The notes: generated from the sequence alone by a model not told the origin. Positions 1-9,303 are shown, numbered from the stretch's first letter. The stretch is DNA of 64,000 nucleotides from Ahrensia sp. R2A130 (GCF_000179775.1 NZ_AEEB01000024.1:22240-86239); one strand, 5' to 3'. Translations and numbers: made by a program.

Positions 1-24
1 ACGAAGCCTGACGAAACACGCGGC

Positions 25-1086
25 ATGCGTGAGCTATCAAACGGCGATATCCACGCGCTTCTCGACGCCAGTCCCGATTGCATCAAAGTCGTCGAGATTG
101 ATGGATCCGTCGCCTACATGAATTTCAATGGCCAATGCGCCATGGATATAGATGATTTTAACGCGATACGTGGTCGTCAGTGGGTCAGTCTGTGGCCGGA
201 ACACGCGCAGATGTTGGTGCAGCAGGCGATCGCAAAAGCCATGCAGGGCGAGATCAATCGCTTCGAAGCTTTGTGCCCAACCGCAAAGGGCAAGCGCAAA
301 TGGTGGGACGTTTCAGTGTCGCCAATCACCGATGAACAAGGTCGGGTTAAACGATTGTTGGCCACGTCGCGTGACATCACAGAAATTGTCGAGCGAGAAC
401 GTAGATTGCGCGAACACGACACGCAGTTGATGGACTACGCCGAAGCGCAAAGCGACGCGTTAGCCGCAAAAGAAGAATTGTTGAAGGTGCAGGACACACT
501 GCTGCGGGAAATCGACCATCGGGTGAAGAATTCTCTGGCGATGATCTCTAGTCTGTTGCGCATGCAGGCCTCGGCCTCGCGAAGCGAAGCGGTAGAAGAC
601 GAGCTACACGATGCGGCAAACCGTGTCCTGACCGTCAGCCGTGTGCACGAGAAGCTGTATCAAGGCCGTGACGTGTCTTCAGTGAACATGCGTGATTATA
701 TCGAGCCGCTTTGCACCGAAATCCGCGATGCAGTGTCGTCCGATGCGATCGAAATCAATTTCGATTTGCCCGATGAATTTATCTCCGCAGACATGGCGGT
801 GGCTTTGGGTCTGATGGTCTCGGAACTGTTGTCCAACGCATTGCGTCACGGTTTTGAAGACAACGAAACGGGCCGGATCGACATTTCCTGCAAAGGCAAC
901 CGCGACGCATTCGTTTTCTCCGTTGCCGATAACGGCAAAGGTTTGCCAGCTGACTTCACGCTGGAAAAAGAGACAGGTTTGGGCATGAAGATTGTGCGGC
1001 TATACGCCAGCCAACTTGGCGGACAACTGACCCACACAAGCGAAGACGGCATCGGGGCTGAATTTAAGATTGCTGTGAATGTCTAA
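25..1086 (+). CDS. PAS-domain sensor histidine kinase, HWE/HisKA_2 type
   Basis: Predicted cytosolic histidine kinase with no membrane segment. A PAS sensor fold covers about residues 8-120. A linker helix leads into a HisKA_2-type dimerisation domain with phospho-acceptor His165 in the motif EIDHRVKNSLAMISS. The HATPase domain shows an N-box (SELLSNALRHGF, about 266-277) and a G box (DNGKGLP, from about 302). Families of this type in alphaproteobacteria often signal in stress or light responses, but no partner response regulator is visible here, so the pathway is unknown. The reading frame stays open to the first base of the window, so the true start could lie further upstream. The DUF202 gene begins 21 bp downstream. 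Confidence 0.88.
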   Translation: MRELSNGDIHALLDASPDCIKVVEIDGSVAYMNFNGQCAMDIDDFNAIRGRQWVSLWPEHAQMLVQQAIAKAMQGEINRFEALCPTAKGKRKWWDVSVSPITDEQGRVKRLLATSRDITEIVERERRLREHDTQLMDYAEAQSDALAAKEELLKVQDTLLREIDHRVKNSLAMISSLLRMQASASRSEAVEDELHDAANRVLTVSRVHEKLYQGRDVSSVNMRDYIEPLCTEIRDAVSSDAIEINFDLPDEFISADMAVALGLMVSELLSNALRHGFEDNETGRIDISCKGNRDAFVFSVADNGKGLPADFTLEKETGLGMKIVRLYASQLGGQLTHTSEDGIGAEFKIAVNV

Positions 1087-1107
1087 GGCAAGCTCCACGG
1101 AAATCTG

Positions 1108-1482
1108 ATGGCTGACGACGACAAATCTTCCAACGAGTTGGCACAAGACCGGACAGACTGGGCGGAAGATCGCACAGTTCAGGCTAACGAACGCACGTTT
1201 GCCGGTTGGATGCGAACCGGAATGGCAGCAATCGGTATCGCAATCGCATTGCAGGCTGTATTCGGTGAGATGGAGAGAACATGGATACCAAAATCCGTCG
1301 CAACTGCGTTTCTCTTACTTGCTATGCTTATCTTTTATGCGGCTTGGAAAAATGCCTGCAAGCTCATTCAACGGCTAGACGCTCACGCCGCAGAGCCAGT
1401 ATCTGCAAGCCGCTTTGGCACTATTGCATCGATAATGGCGGCAGGCGCTTTAGGGACCGGAATCGTGCTGTGGCTGATCTAA
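1108..1482 (+). CDS. DUF202 (YidH-like) small membrane protein
   Basis: A 124-residue protein with an acidic, charged N-terminus (residues 1-30) and three hydrophobic segments at about 35-52, 58-77 and 104-124. The segment after ERTFAGWMRTGMA is typical of the DUF202/YidH family. These are inner-membrane proteins of unknown biochemical role. The gene lies just behind the histidine kinase on the same strand, so co-transcription is possible. The family assignment rests on the RT.xAW.RT-like opening and the three-helix layout. Confidence 0.8.
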   Translation: MADDDKSSNELAQDRTDWAEDRTVQANERTFAGWMRTGMAAIGIAIALQAVFGEMERTWIPKSVATAFLLLAMLIFYAAWKNACKLIQRLDAHAAEPVSASRFGTIASIMAAGALGTGIVLWLI

Positions 1483-1486
1483 CGCC

Positions 1487-3427
1487 TCACGTCTTGGCCT
1501 GTGCCCGAATGTAATCTGCAGCCTCCTGCCGTGTTTCGAAAATATGCGGCGGTATAGAACGGCTCTTCAAATCCTGCCCCAGTTTTTGCCGTAAAAATGC
1601 CGACGTCGTGTAACGGGTCGCTTCCAGATAATGATCGGTTTCCAGCTGTGCCATGAGATTGGCAAACCGTTCCGTCATGCGCGGTGCGATGAAAATGCCA
1701 TCATAATTCGAAACCAGATTGACCTTTTGCCCCAGCGAATTGAAAAACGCATTCAGTCCGGTCGACAGCTCTTCTAGGTCATGCGGATCTTCGATTTCCA
1801 AACCAGACAGGTTGGCGAAGACGATGTTGTTTTCTCCATCATGCGTCAGCCGGTCTGACAGAGGAATTTCCAGCAATTGCTTCCGCAATTCCATCGGCTC
1901 CTCACTGAAGATACGGCTGTCCATCAGCTTCGGCTCACCATCGATGATAGGAGTGAATTCCATCAAATCGAGAATGTCTTTTTGAACATCGATACCCGGC
2001 GCAACCTCGGTCAATTGCAATCCGCCATCCACAAGCCGGAAAACGCAGCGCTCGGTGATGTAGAACACGTCTTGCCCACGGCTGGCGCCATAGGTGCCGT
2101 TGAAAGTGATCTGCTCCACATCGCCGATGAACTTGCGGTTGCGGCCTTCCGTGACGATCCGAAGCTTGTGATCCTCAACCGCAACTTCCAGCCCGCCCGC
2201 TGTAAAAGTGCCGACGAAAATCACCTTTCGCGCGTTTTGCGAAATGTTGATGAAACCGCCAGCACCGGCAAAACGTGTCTTGAAGCGTGAAACATTGACG
2301 TGGCCGTTCTGGTCAGCTTCCGCCATGCCGAGACAGGCGAGATCAAGCCCGCCACCATCGTAAAAATCGAACTGCTGGTTCATCTGAATGATGGCGTCGG
2401 CATTGATACCAGCACCAAAATCAAGCCCTGATTGCGGAACGCCACCCAGAACACCGGCTTCCGTGGTGAGCGTGATACGGTCGATCACGCCCTCTTCGTT
2501 GGCCACCGCAGCCACACCTTCCGGCATGCCGATGCCCAGATTGACGACACCGTTGACCGGCAATTCCATCGCCGCGCGCCGCGCGATAATTTTACGCTGG
2601 CACAGCGGCATGGAAGGTGGCGTGCCCACATCGGCTTTCATGCGGCCGGTGAAGGCATGGTTGTAGGGTGTCTTATAGGTCTGGTGATGTTCGGAATGAT
2701 CCGCCATCACGATGCAATCCACCAAGTTGCCCGGCACCATGACTTGTCGCGGGTCCAGCGTGCCACCAGCTGCGATGCGCTCAACCTGCGCGATCACAAG
2801 ACCGCCGGAATTCTTAGCAGCCATCGCAATCGGCAGCATGTCCAGCGTCAGCGCTTCACGTTCCATGGTGATGTTGCCATAGCGATCCGCCGTGGTGCCG
2901 CGAATGAGAGCGACGTCGATAGGAATGGATTTGTAGAACAGCCAATCCTCGCCGTTGATCTGCATCACCTCCACCAGCTTTTCAGTGGTGCATTCGTTGA
3001 TCGCCCCGCCGCTCTGGCGAGGGTCCACGAAAGTGTGCAGGCCAACTCGGGAAAACATCCCGGGCTTACCGGCAGCGATGTCACGGTAAAGCTGCGAGAT
3101 GCAGCCGAGCGGCAAATTGTAGGCTTCGATCTTGTTGTCGATGGCCAGCGCACCAAGCTTCGGCACCAGCGACCAGTGGCCGCCCACCGCGCGCTTCACG
3201 AGGCCAGGCGCTGCCAGCCGGTTGAGGCCTTTTTCGCCACCATCACCGGGGGCAGCAGCAAACAGAAGCGAGATACCGGATGGCGATTGCGTTTCAGCAA
3301 ACCGCTCCTCCAACCCGCGTAGCAATGCTTCGGGCGTTCCGACACCAACAAAACCAGCCACACAAACTGTGTCGCCATCGCCAATCGTGGCAATCGCCTG
3401 TTCCAACGAAACGAGTTTATCGACCAT
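1487..3427 (-). CDS. Fused acyl-CoA:acetate/3-ketoacid CoA-transferase (family I)
   Basis: Transfers CoA between short-chain acids and acyl-CoAs. The alpha-like half (about 1-270) carries the CoA-binding glycine-rich motif VAGFVGVGTPE. The beta-like half (about 280-530) has the catalytic glutamate in TTEAGVLGG and the GLGIGMPEGVA-like start typical of the B subunit. The last ~110 residues (from about 535) form an extra C-terminal domain, which makes the protein 646 residues instead of the ~520 of simple fused enzymes. Start is ATG after a GGGAGGGG ribosome-binding site. It lies 32 bp downstream of phaC on the same strand. An inference is that it activates or releases hydroxyacids or acetoacetate for PHA metabolism. 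Confidence 0.88.
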   Translation of the reverse strand: MVDKLVSLEQAIATIGDGDTVCVAGFVGVGTPEALLRGLEERFAETQSPSGISLLFAAAPGDGGEKGLNRLAAPGLVKRAVGGHWSLVPKLGALAIDNKIEAYNLPLGCISQLYRDIAAGKPGMFSRVGLHTFVDPRQSGGAINECTTEKLVEVMQINGEDWLFYKSIPIDVALIRGTTADRYGNITMEREALTLDMLPIAMAAKNSGGLVIAQVERIAAGGTLDPRQVMVPGNLVDCIVMADHSEHHQTYKTPYNHAFTGRMKADVGTPPSMPLCQRKIIARRAAMELPVNGVVNLGIGMPEGVAAVANEEGVIDRITLTTEAGVLGGVPQSGLDFGAGINADAIIQMNQQFDFYDGGGLDLACLGMAEADQNGHVNVSRFKTRFAGAGGFINISQNARKVIFVGTFTAGGLEVAVEDHKLRIVTEGRNRKFIGDVEQITFNGTYGASRGQDVFYITERCVFRLVDGGLQLTEVAPGIDVQKDILDLMEFTPIIDGEPKLMDSRIFSEEPMELRKQLLEIPLSDRLTHDGENNIVFANLSGLEIEDPHDLEELSTGLNAFFNSLGQKVNLVSNYDGIFIAPRMTERFANLMAQLETDHYLEATRYTTSAFLRQKLGQDLKSRSIPPHIFETRQEAADYIRAQAKT

Positions 3428-3459
3428 TCCAACGCCCCTCCCAAGGCTGCCGCTTAGGG

Positions 3460-4611
3460 CTACTGCTTCGTCTTGCGTTCCATCCAGTCGACCAACCCAC
3501 CAGCGACAACACCTTGCGCCTTGCCGGATACGAACACGCCGACATGACCGCCCGGAAAGCCGATTTCTTCGTAGAGATCATCCGCCACGAACTTACCCAG
3601 CGCCTTGGAACAAGATACCGGAATGATGTGATCGCGCAGCGCGAAAATATTGATGACGGGCATGTCGATCTTCGTCAGGTCCACCGCCTCACCACAAACC
3701 TCGAACGTGCCTTCGACAAGTTTGTTCTCGCGATAGAGATCGTTGAGCCATTGCCGTGCCGCCTCACCGGGGTGGTCTGGTCGGTCGGCGATCCACTTTT
3801 CCATACGCAGGAAATTGTCGAGCGCCTTCGGGTTACCGTCCATCGCGGCCAGCCCGATATTGTATTTCGTCATCGACGCCATCGGCGTGAGTGATGAGAA
3901 TACGGCGCCCGTCATAGCACCGGGCAGATTGCCGTAGGTGTCGATGATCTTGTTCACGTCATCGGCATCCAGATTGCCAATCCAGGAATTGAGGAACCCC
4001 TCACCTTCCCAAAATTCATCAGGCCTGCCGTGAAAATCCACTGGCGTAATTGCCAACGCCAGACCGGAGAAAAGCTCGGGCCGTGTGGCAGCCAGCATCA
4101 CCGCGAACGTGCCACCCTCACAAATGCCGAACAGGTTGATCGGCTTGCCGCCATTGGTCTCCACCACATGCTCCACGCAGTCGCCGAGATAACGGTCCAC
4201 ATAATCATCAAATGTGAGATAGCGGTCGGCCCGCGTCGGCGTGCCCCAATCCACCACATAGACGTCGATACCAGCAGCCAACAATGTGCGGACCAGCGAA
4301 CGGTCATCTTGAAGATCGATCATGGTCTGACGACCGAACAACCCATAGCAAATCAGCACCGGTGGAATGTCGGCCCGTATGTCTGTGACAGGATGATAGT
4401 GGTCCACCCGAACCTTGTCGGTACGGAAAACCGTATCGGCAGGCGCGTCGGCAATCTTCACCTCTGAATCGCGTTGAGCCGCGATATAAGCGTTGGACTT
4501 CAGCGCCCGCGCACCGGTGGCGGCCATCTCAGACCACGCCAATTGCCAAGCCTGCATCGCTTGCGCGACCGGATCGGCCTCCGGTTCTTTTGCTGGACCG
4601 TCTTGGCTCAA
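3460..4611 (-). CDS. phaC: Class III PHA synthase catalytic subunit PhaC
   Basis: Polymerises (R)-hydroxyacyl-CoA into polyhydroxyalkanoate on granules. The alpha/beta-hydrolase core carries a lipase-like box with a cysteine nucleophile, GICEGG (Cys164). The acid and histidine of the triad fit ALRDHIIP and GGHVGVFVSG near the C-terminus. The ~383-residue length and the missing long N-terminal domain separate it from class I enzymes (~570-600 residues). The start ATG overlaps the phaE stop by 4 bp (ATGA), so the two subunits are translationally coupled. Class III synthases are best known from purple sulfur bacteria and cyanobacteria. Confidence 0.93.
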   Translation of the reverse strand: MSQDGPAKEPEADPVAQAMQAWQLAWSEMAATGARALKSNAYIAAQRDSEVKIADAPADTVFRTDKVRVDHYHPVTDIRADIPPVLICYGLFGRQTMIDLQDDRSLVRTLLAAGIDVYVVDWGTPTRADRYLTFDDYVDRYLGDCVEHVVETNGGKPINLFGICEGGTFAVMLAATRPELFSGLALAITPVDFHGRPDEFWEGEGFLNSWIGNLDADDVNKIIDTYGNLPGAMTGAVFSSLTPMASMTKYNIGLAAMDGNPKALDNFLRMEKWIADRPDHPGEAARQWLNDLYRENKLVEGTFEVCGEAVDLTKIDMPVINIFALRDHIIPVSCSKALGKFVADDLYEEIGFPGGHVGVFVSGKAQGVVAGGLVDWMERKTKQ

Positions 4612-5621
4612 GATGCGTCCGTATTTGCTGTGTCAGTCTTCGCTGTATTGGTAGCTTTGGACTTGCGGGCTGATTTGCTGGTCCGGCGCGTCGGTTTTTT
4701 CACATCACCGCCCTGCGCTTTGATCACCGCTTTCAGTTGGCGCTTCAGATCGCGCACTTCGCCGCGCACGTCGTGCAACTGTTTGGCCATGTCATCGACT
4801 TCGGAACGGGTGGGCATCTGCCATGCTTCTGCCCACTGCTCCGCCGCTTCGTTCATCCGCGCTTTCACATCGAGACCTGCGCGCAAAAGATTGCGTTGGG
4901 CATCAAGATAATCGCTCTGGCGTTGCGTCGAAAGAAGCTCGGCATTGGCAATCTTAAGCCATGCTTGCAGCGCCGCATTCACATCACCGGTCTTCAGATC
5001 ATCCAGCGACCAGTCCTGCGCATAGGTGCTGTAGGCACGGCCCCATGCAGCACGAAGAACGGCGGCAAATTCACCAGCCGCCTTTTGATAATCCAGCCAT
5101 TCACGGCTGGTCTGCGCAGCATCCATCCACGGCGCAGCAAGGTCTGCAAAGCGCGGGCCTTGAGCCACAGAATCCAGTATTTCGCGCAATTGTTCGGGTG
5201 CGAAATTAGCCCATGCATCCATTGCGAATGGCGCAGCTTTCGACGCATCGAATTGCTGGAACCCTTCCGCGAAATTTGGCATCGAACCGAAGGCAAAACC
5301 CGGCATTGTCATCGCCATTGGGTTGAACATCTGCGCGAACATGTCGGTGCCACCCCCATTCCAGATCGTGTCGGAACGGATTGGCGCGTTCGGCGCGCCA
5401 TCTCTGTAGCCAGGCATCCATGCAGCCATCAGCTCACGCCACGTGTCCACAAGGTCATCGCCACCGGCGGCGCCGGGCGGGTTCATGCCGCCATTCATCG
5501 CGCCGCTCATGGCAGCCTGAAACTGCTCTGTGGCTTGCGCCTGAGCGTCCATCATAGCCTTGCCACCTTCGCTCCACATCTTCGCCATTTGAGCGAAAGC
5601 GTCACTGTCATCCTGTGCCAT
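4608..5621 (-). CDS. phaE: Class III PHA synthase subunit PhaE
   Basis: Non-catalytic partner that forms the active PhaEC complex. The 337-residue protein is helix-rich with many Trp, Ala and Gln residues and no catalytic motif. A coiled-coil stretch (about 260-305, DDMAKQLHDVRGEVRDLKRQ) is followed by a Lys/Thr/Ser-rich tail resembling phasin tails. Length fits known PhaE (~350). Assignment rests on this architecture plus the ATGA overlap with phaC. An AAAGGAAA ribosome-binding site precedes the start. The iron alcohol dehydrogenase gene ends 10 bp upstream of it on the same strand. Confidence 0.9.
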   Translation of the reverse strand: MAQDDSDAFAQMAKMWSEGGKAMMDAQAQATEQFQAAMSGAMNGGMNPPGAAGGDDLVDTWRELMAAWMPGYRDGAPNAPIRSDTIWNGGGTDMFAQMFNPMAMTMPGFAFGSMPNFAEGFQQFDASKAAPFAMDAWANFAPEQLREILDSVAQGPRFADLAAPWMDAAQTSREWLDYQKAAGEFAAVLRAAWGRAYSTYAQDWSLDDLKTGDVNAALQAWLKIANAELLSTQRQSDYLDAQRNLLRAGLDVKARMNEAAEQWAEAWQMPTRSEVDDMAKQLHDVRGEVRDLKRQLKAVIKAQGGDVKKPTRRTSKSARKSKATNTAKTDTANTDAS

Positions 5622-5631
5622 GGAGTTTCCT

Positions 5632-6789
5632 TTAGTTCAGAGCTGCGGTGTAAATCGCCAGCGCCGCATCATAGGTCATCTCGCGCGGATTGTTCACGAG
5701 CAAGCGGGTCTGTTTCATAGCATCTTCCGCAAGCATAGGCAGTTGGTTGTGGTTCACACCAACCTCGGCAAGCGTGGACTGCATACCCAGTTTCGGGCCA
5801 AGCGATTTGAAGCCGTCGATCATGCCCTGACCGATTTCGCTATCGGATTTGCCGGCAAGTTCAGGGAAGATCAGCGGACCAATTTCGGCGTACAGACCTT
5901 CGGCTGACGGCATGTTGAATTCCAGCACATGGGGCAGAACCAGCGCGTTCGATAGGCCATGCGGCACATGGAAATGGCCGCCCAGCGGATAGGCCAGCGC
6001 GTGAACCGCAGCCACCGGTGCGTTGGCAAATGCCATACCGGCGAGCATGGAACCGAGCAGCATCGCAGAGCGGGCTTCGCGGTTTTTGCCGTCGGAGCAA
6101 GCGGTTTCGATGTTAGCACCCAGCAGTTCCAGCGCTTGACGGGCCAGCGTGTCAGAAAGAATGTTTTTCTTATGCGCCGAGGTATAAGCCTCAATCGCGT
6201 GAACCATAGCGTCGATGCCGGTAGCCGCGGTCACAGCCGGTGGCAGACCGACAGTCAGTTCAGCGTCCAGAATAGCCCAGTCCGGCAGAAGCTGCGGCGA
6301 CACCACGCCCTTCTTCTCATTCGTGCCGGTGGTGACGATGGAAATCGGCGTCACTTCCGAACCTGTGCCCGCCGTTGTTGGCGCAAGAACCAGCGGCAAG
6401 CGACCGCCGGTCACGAGGCCAACGCCGTACATTTCACCAATGGGCTGATCGCTGTTCATAAGCACCGCGATGAGCTTGGCCGTATCGAGCGATGAACCAC
6501 CGCCCACCGAACAGACGCCATCGACGCCCGCAGCTTTCGCTTCTTCGACAGCCGTCAGCACCATGCTTTCCGGTGGGTCCGGCACAACGTCGTCGATGAT
6601 GTGGGCGTCGATACCAGCAGCCTTCAGGCTGTCTAGCGCAGCAGCGGCAAGACCGAGTTCAAGAATGATCTTGTCGGTGACGAAAGCCACCTTCTTGCAG
6701 CCCTGCTTCGCCATGATCTCACCGATCTTCGCGGTGGAGCCCACTTCGGACAGGACATTGGGTGTGGTCTGGAATTGGAAGGCGTGCAT
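5632..6789 (-). CDS. Iron-containing alcohol dehydrogenase
   Basis: NAD(P)-dependent group III alcohol dehydrogenase of 385 residues. Visible marks are the nucleotide-binding GGGSSLDTAK motif, the TTAGTGSEVTPISI segment, and the metal-binding histidines in HALAYPLGGHFHVPHG. It sits directly upstream of phaE, with only 10 bp between them. Family members oxidise 1,2-propanediol, butanol, ethanol or 4-hydroxybutyrate, and the sequence alone does not choose among these. A 4-hydroxybutyrate dehydrogenase role is an inference from the PHA genes and the succinate-semialdehyde dehydrogenase in the cluster. Confidence 0.9.
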   Translation of the reverse strand: MHAFQFQTTPNVLSEVGSTAKIGEIMAKQGCKKVAFVTDKIILELGLAAAALDSLKAAGIDAHIIDDVVPDPPESMVLTAVEEAKAAGVDGVCSVGGGSSLDTAKLIAVLMNSDQPIGEMYGVGLVTGGRLPLVLAPTTAGTGSEVTPISIVTTGTNEKKGVVSPQLLPDWAILDAELTVGLPPAVTAATGIDAMVHAIEAYTSAHKKNILSDTLARQALELLGANIETACSDGKNREARSAMLLGSMLAGMAFANAPVAAVHALAYPLGGHFHVPHGLSNALVLPHVLEFNMPSAEGLYAEIGPLIFPELAGKSDSEIGQGMIDGFKSLGPKLGMQSTLAEVGVNHNQLPMLAEDAMKQTRLLVNNPREMTYDAALAIYTAALN

Positions 6790-6840
6790 GTTCGGGAAAC
6801 CCTTTTGTTCGGTATCAGGTCGTGCTGTGCAGGTGTGTAA

Positions 6841-8508
6841 TCAGACGTCTTCAGACTGATCGAGGCTGGTCATGCCCTTCAGGCGTTCCGTCAGCTTCAT
6901 ATTTTCAGAATAGTCGATCGGGCAATCGATAATCGACACGCCACCATCGTTCATGGCTGTCTTGATCGTGTCCAACAGATCTTCGGTTTTGGAAACGTGG
7001 TAGCCCTTGGCACCAAAGCTGTCGGCAAATTTTACGAAGTCCGGGTTGGTCACATCGATGTTCGACTTACGACCGTACTCACGCAGCTGATGCCACTCGA
7101 TGAGGCCGTATTTATTGTCGTTGAAAATCAGGATCGTGATATTGAGGCCAAGGCGAACTGCCGTTTCGATTTCCTGATTGTTCATCATGAAGCCACTATC
7201 GCCGCAGACGGCCAGAATGTTGCGTTCGGGATAGACCAGTTTGGCAGCAATCGCGCCGGGCAGCGCGATACCCATCGACGCAAAGCCGTTGGAGATGATG
7301 CAGGTGTTAGGCCGTTCCGCTTGGAACATCCGCGCCATCCACATTTTATGCGCGCCGACATCGGAAATGACGATGTCTTCCGGGTTCATGGCCTTGCGCA
7401 GATCGGAGATGATTTTCTGCGGTTTGATCGGGTGCGCGGTGTCATCAGCGTAGCGGTTCAATTCCTTGACGATCTTCTTGCGAAGTTCCGGCATCGCCTT
7501 GTTCTTATCCTGATCACAGCGCGACGCGATGCGGTTCATGGAGTCCGTCAGGTCGCCCACGACACCGGCTTCAACGATGTAATGAGTGTCCACCTCTGCA
7601 GGTGAACCATCGATATGAACGATTTTCTCTTCCAGCTTCGGGTTCCAATAAGCAGGGTCGTACTCGACAAGATCGTAACCGATGCACAGCACCAGATCCG
7701 CTTCTTCGATACCGAAGGCGATAAGATCGTGCGCTTTCAGGCCAACGGTGCCCAGCGACAACGGGTGAGATGAAGGGATCGCACCCTTGGCCATGAATGT
7801 CGTGGCAACGGGAATGTTGACGGTTTCGGCAAGGTTCAACAATGCGTCGCATGCATTGTGGCGGATGACGCCATTACCCGCGATGATGATCGGGTTCTTG
7901 GCTTCATCAATCAGCTGCGCCACCTGACGGCATTTACCGGATGCTGCCTGTGGCGGCACCGGTTGCTGCACGCGCAATGGCGGCATCTCGTCGATTTCCA
8001 TCTCAGCGACGTTCTCGGGAAAGTCGATGAACGCGGCACCGGGCTTTTCGGTTTGCGCAAACTTGAACGCCTTGCGGACGATCTCCGGCACAATTTCAGG
8101 TTCACGAATTTGCACGGAATACTTGGTGATCGGTGCAAACAGGTTCACCAGATCGAGCACCTGATGGCTTTCTTTGTGCATGCGGGTCGTTGCGCCCTGC
8201 CCGGCAATCGCAACCATCGGTGCGCGGTCCATATTGCCGTCGGCAACGCCGGTCACGAGGTTCGTGGCACCCGGGCCAAGCGTCGACATACAAACACCGG
8301 CACGGCCGGTCAGGCGGCCGTAAACGTCGGCCATAAACGCAGCTCCCTGTTCATGGCGCGTGATAACGAACTGGATAGGGCTGTCGAGCAGCGCATCCAT
8401 CACACCGATATTCTCTTCACCGGGAATGCCGAAGATATATTCGACACCTTCGTTTTCAAGGCATTTTACAAGCAGTTGTGCGGAGCGAAGCCGGTTAGTT
8501 GTTTTCAC
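6841..8508 (-). CDS. Acetolactate-synthase-type ThDP-dependent enzyme, large subunit
   Basis: Thiamine-diphosphate enzyme with the three usual domains: an N-terminal PYR domain with the catalytic Glu in RHEQGAAF (about 52-59), a central domain, and a C-terminal PP domain with the Mg/ThDP motif GDSGFMMN. The 555-residue length fits catabolic acetolactate synthases, and no small regulatory subunit (ilvH) lies next to it, which argues against a plain branched-chain biosynthesis role. Start is GTG behind AAAGGAA. It is divergent from the phasin gene and shares the intergenic region with the PhaR-like repeats. The real substrate in this PHA setting is unknown. Confidence 0.85.
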   Translation of the reverse strand: MKTTNRLRSAQLLVKCLENEGVEYIFGIPGEENIGVMDALLDSPIQFVITRHEQGAAFMADVYGRLTGRAGVCMSTLGPGATNLVTGVADGNMDRAPMVAIAGQGATTRMHKESHQVLDLVNLFAPITKYSVQIREPEIVPEIVRKAFKFAQTEKPGAAFIDFPENVAEMEIDEMPPLRVQQPVPPQAASGKCRQVAQLIDEAKNPIIIAGNGVIRHNACDALLNLAETVNIPVATTFMAKGAIPSSHPLSLGTVGLKAHDLIAFGIEEADLVLCIGYDLVEYDPAYWNPKLEEKIVHIDGSPAEVDTHYIVEAGVVGDLTDSMNRIASRCDQDKNKAMPELRKKIVKELNRYADDTAHPIKPQKIISDLRKAMNPEDIVISDVGAHKMWMARMFQAERPNTCIISNGFASMGIALPGAIAAKLVYPERNILAVCGDSGFMMNNQEIETAVRLGLNITILIFNDNKYGLIEWHQLREYGRKSNIDVTNPDFVKFADSFGAKGYHVSKTEDLLDTIKTAMNDGGVSIIDCPIDYSENMKLTERLKGMTSLDQSEDV

Positions 8509-8610
8509 AGAAGTTCCTTTGGCCCTTGATATGGCGCGTTAAAGTTGACCCAAACCTGAACACGAAACGTCGCAGTTTCTTGCCGGTTCCGATAGGGTTA
8601 AAAGCAAAAA

Positions 8611-8626
8611 TTGTGCAGACGCACAA
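8611..8626. promoter_or_regulatory. Candidate PhaR operator 1 (perfect inverted repeat)
   Basis: TTGTGC-AGAC-GCACAA is a perfect 6-bp inverted repeat with a 4-bp centre, about 95 bp upstream of the phasin start and inside the divergent promoter region. PhaR proteins are known to bind TGC-rich dyads in phasin promoters, and phaR lies ~0.6 kb away. Binding here is inferred. Confidence 0.6.
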
Positions 8627-8634
8627 TAAAAATG

Positions 8635-8647
8635 TTGCGCCGCACAA
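8635..8647. promoter_or_regulatory. Candidate PhaR operator 2 (near-perfect inverted repeat)
   Basis: TTGCGC-C-GCACAA repeats the half-sites of the previous dyad with one mismatch. The two centres are about 22 bp apart, close to two helical turns, so both would face the same side of the DNA. Confidence 0.55.
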
Positions 8648-8718
8648 ATTAAATGCTATGTTAGCTTCAATAGCGACGCAGAGTCGCTCGAAAAACGACC
8701 ATCACAGGAGTGAATCAC

Positions 8719-9114
8719 ATGGCCAGCACCAAAGAAACAATGAACGAGCAGACTGCCGACATCATGGGCAAGAGCCAGGAATTCGTTACCACACACATCG
8801 CCAATTCCGAAAAAGCGATGGAATCGCTGATCGAGCTGAACGCAGCCGTGTTCAAGGGCGGCGAAGCAATCGCCAAGAAAATGTACGAAAACTACGTTTC
8901 CAACGTTGCAGCCACCTTCGACGGCGTAAAAGCCATGAACAAGGCCGGCGACGTGTCCGAATTCTTCAAAATCGCAACGTCCAACGTTGCTTCCGGCACC
9001 GAGCGCCTCGCTGACCAGACCAAAGGCGTTGCTGAACTCTCCGGCAAAGTCATGAAAGACACCGGCGAAGCAGCACGCGCAGCCTACTCCAAAGGCTTCG
9101 CAGTCAACCTGTAA
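8719..9114 (+). CDS. Phasin family protein (PHA granule coat)
   Basis: A 131-residue, helical, Ala/Lys/Glu-rich protein without signal peptide or membrane segment. It fits the phasin_2 family, which coats PHA granules and controls their size and number. Motifs such as NSEKAMESLIELNAAVFKGG and ARAAYSKGF are typical. The ATG at 8719 follows AGGAG at a good distance; an in-frame GTG at 8710 overlaps that Shine-Dalgarno and is rejected. Two PhaR-like dyads sit upstream, which suggests repression when no polymer is present. Confidence 0.9.
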   Translation: MASTKETMNEQTADIMGKSQEFVTTHIANSEKAMESLIELNAAVFKGGEAIAKKMYENYVSNVAATFDGVKAMNKAGDVSEFFKIATSNVASGTERLADQTKGVAELSGKVMKDTGEAARAAYSKGFAVNL

Positions 9115-9228
9115 AGACGAAGGTCGCCGGTTCCTCCCAACCGCGCAGACCACCTTTACCATTCAAGCCGTCGCGCTCGTTAATTCGGGTTCGGCGGCTT
9201 GTTTGTTTCTGCCCTTGCCCTATCATGA

Positions 9229-9237
9229 TGCAGTGCA
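9229..9237. promoter_or_regulatory. Candidate PhaR autoregulatory site
   Basis: TGCA-G-TGCA is a short TGC-type dyad about 70 bp upstream of phaR. PhaR proteins commonly repress their own gene. The site is short and could occur by chance. Confidence 0.35.
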
Positions 9238-9303
9238 ACATTCCTGATGGAACCGCACCGCCCCTCATCTGTTTAGACCGCAAGAACCGGAAACCGACAC
9301 CCC

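Noticed and set aside
2432..3322. 296-codon open frame antisense to the CoA-transferase
   Set aside because: Lacks domain-like composition and mirrors the codon pattern of the real gene on the other strand.
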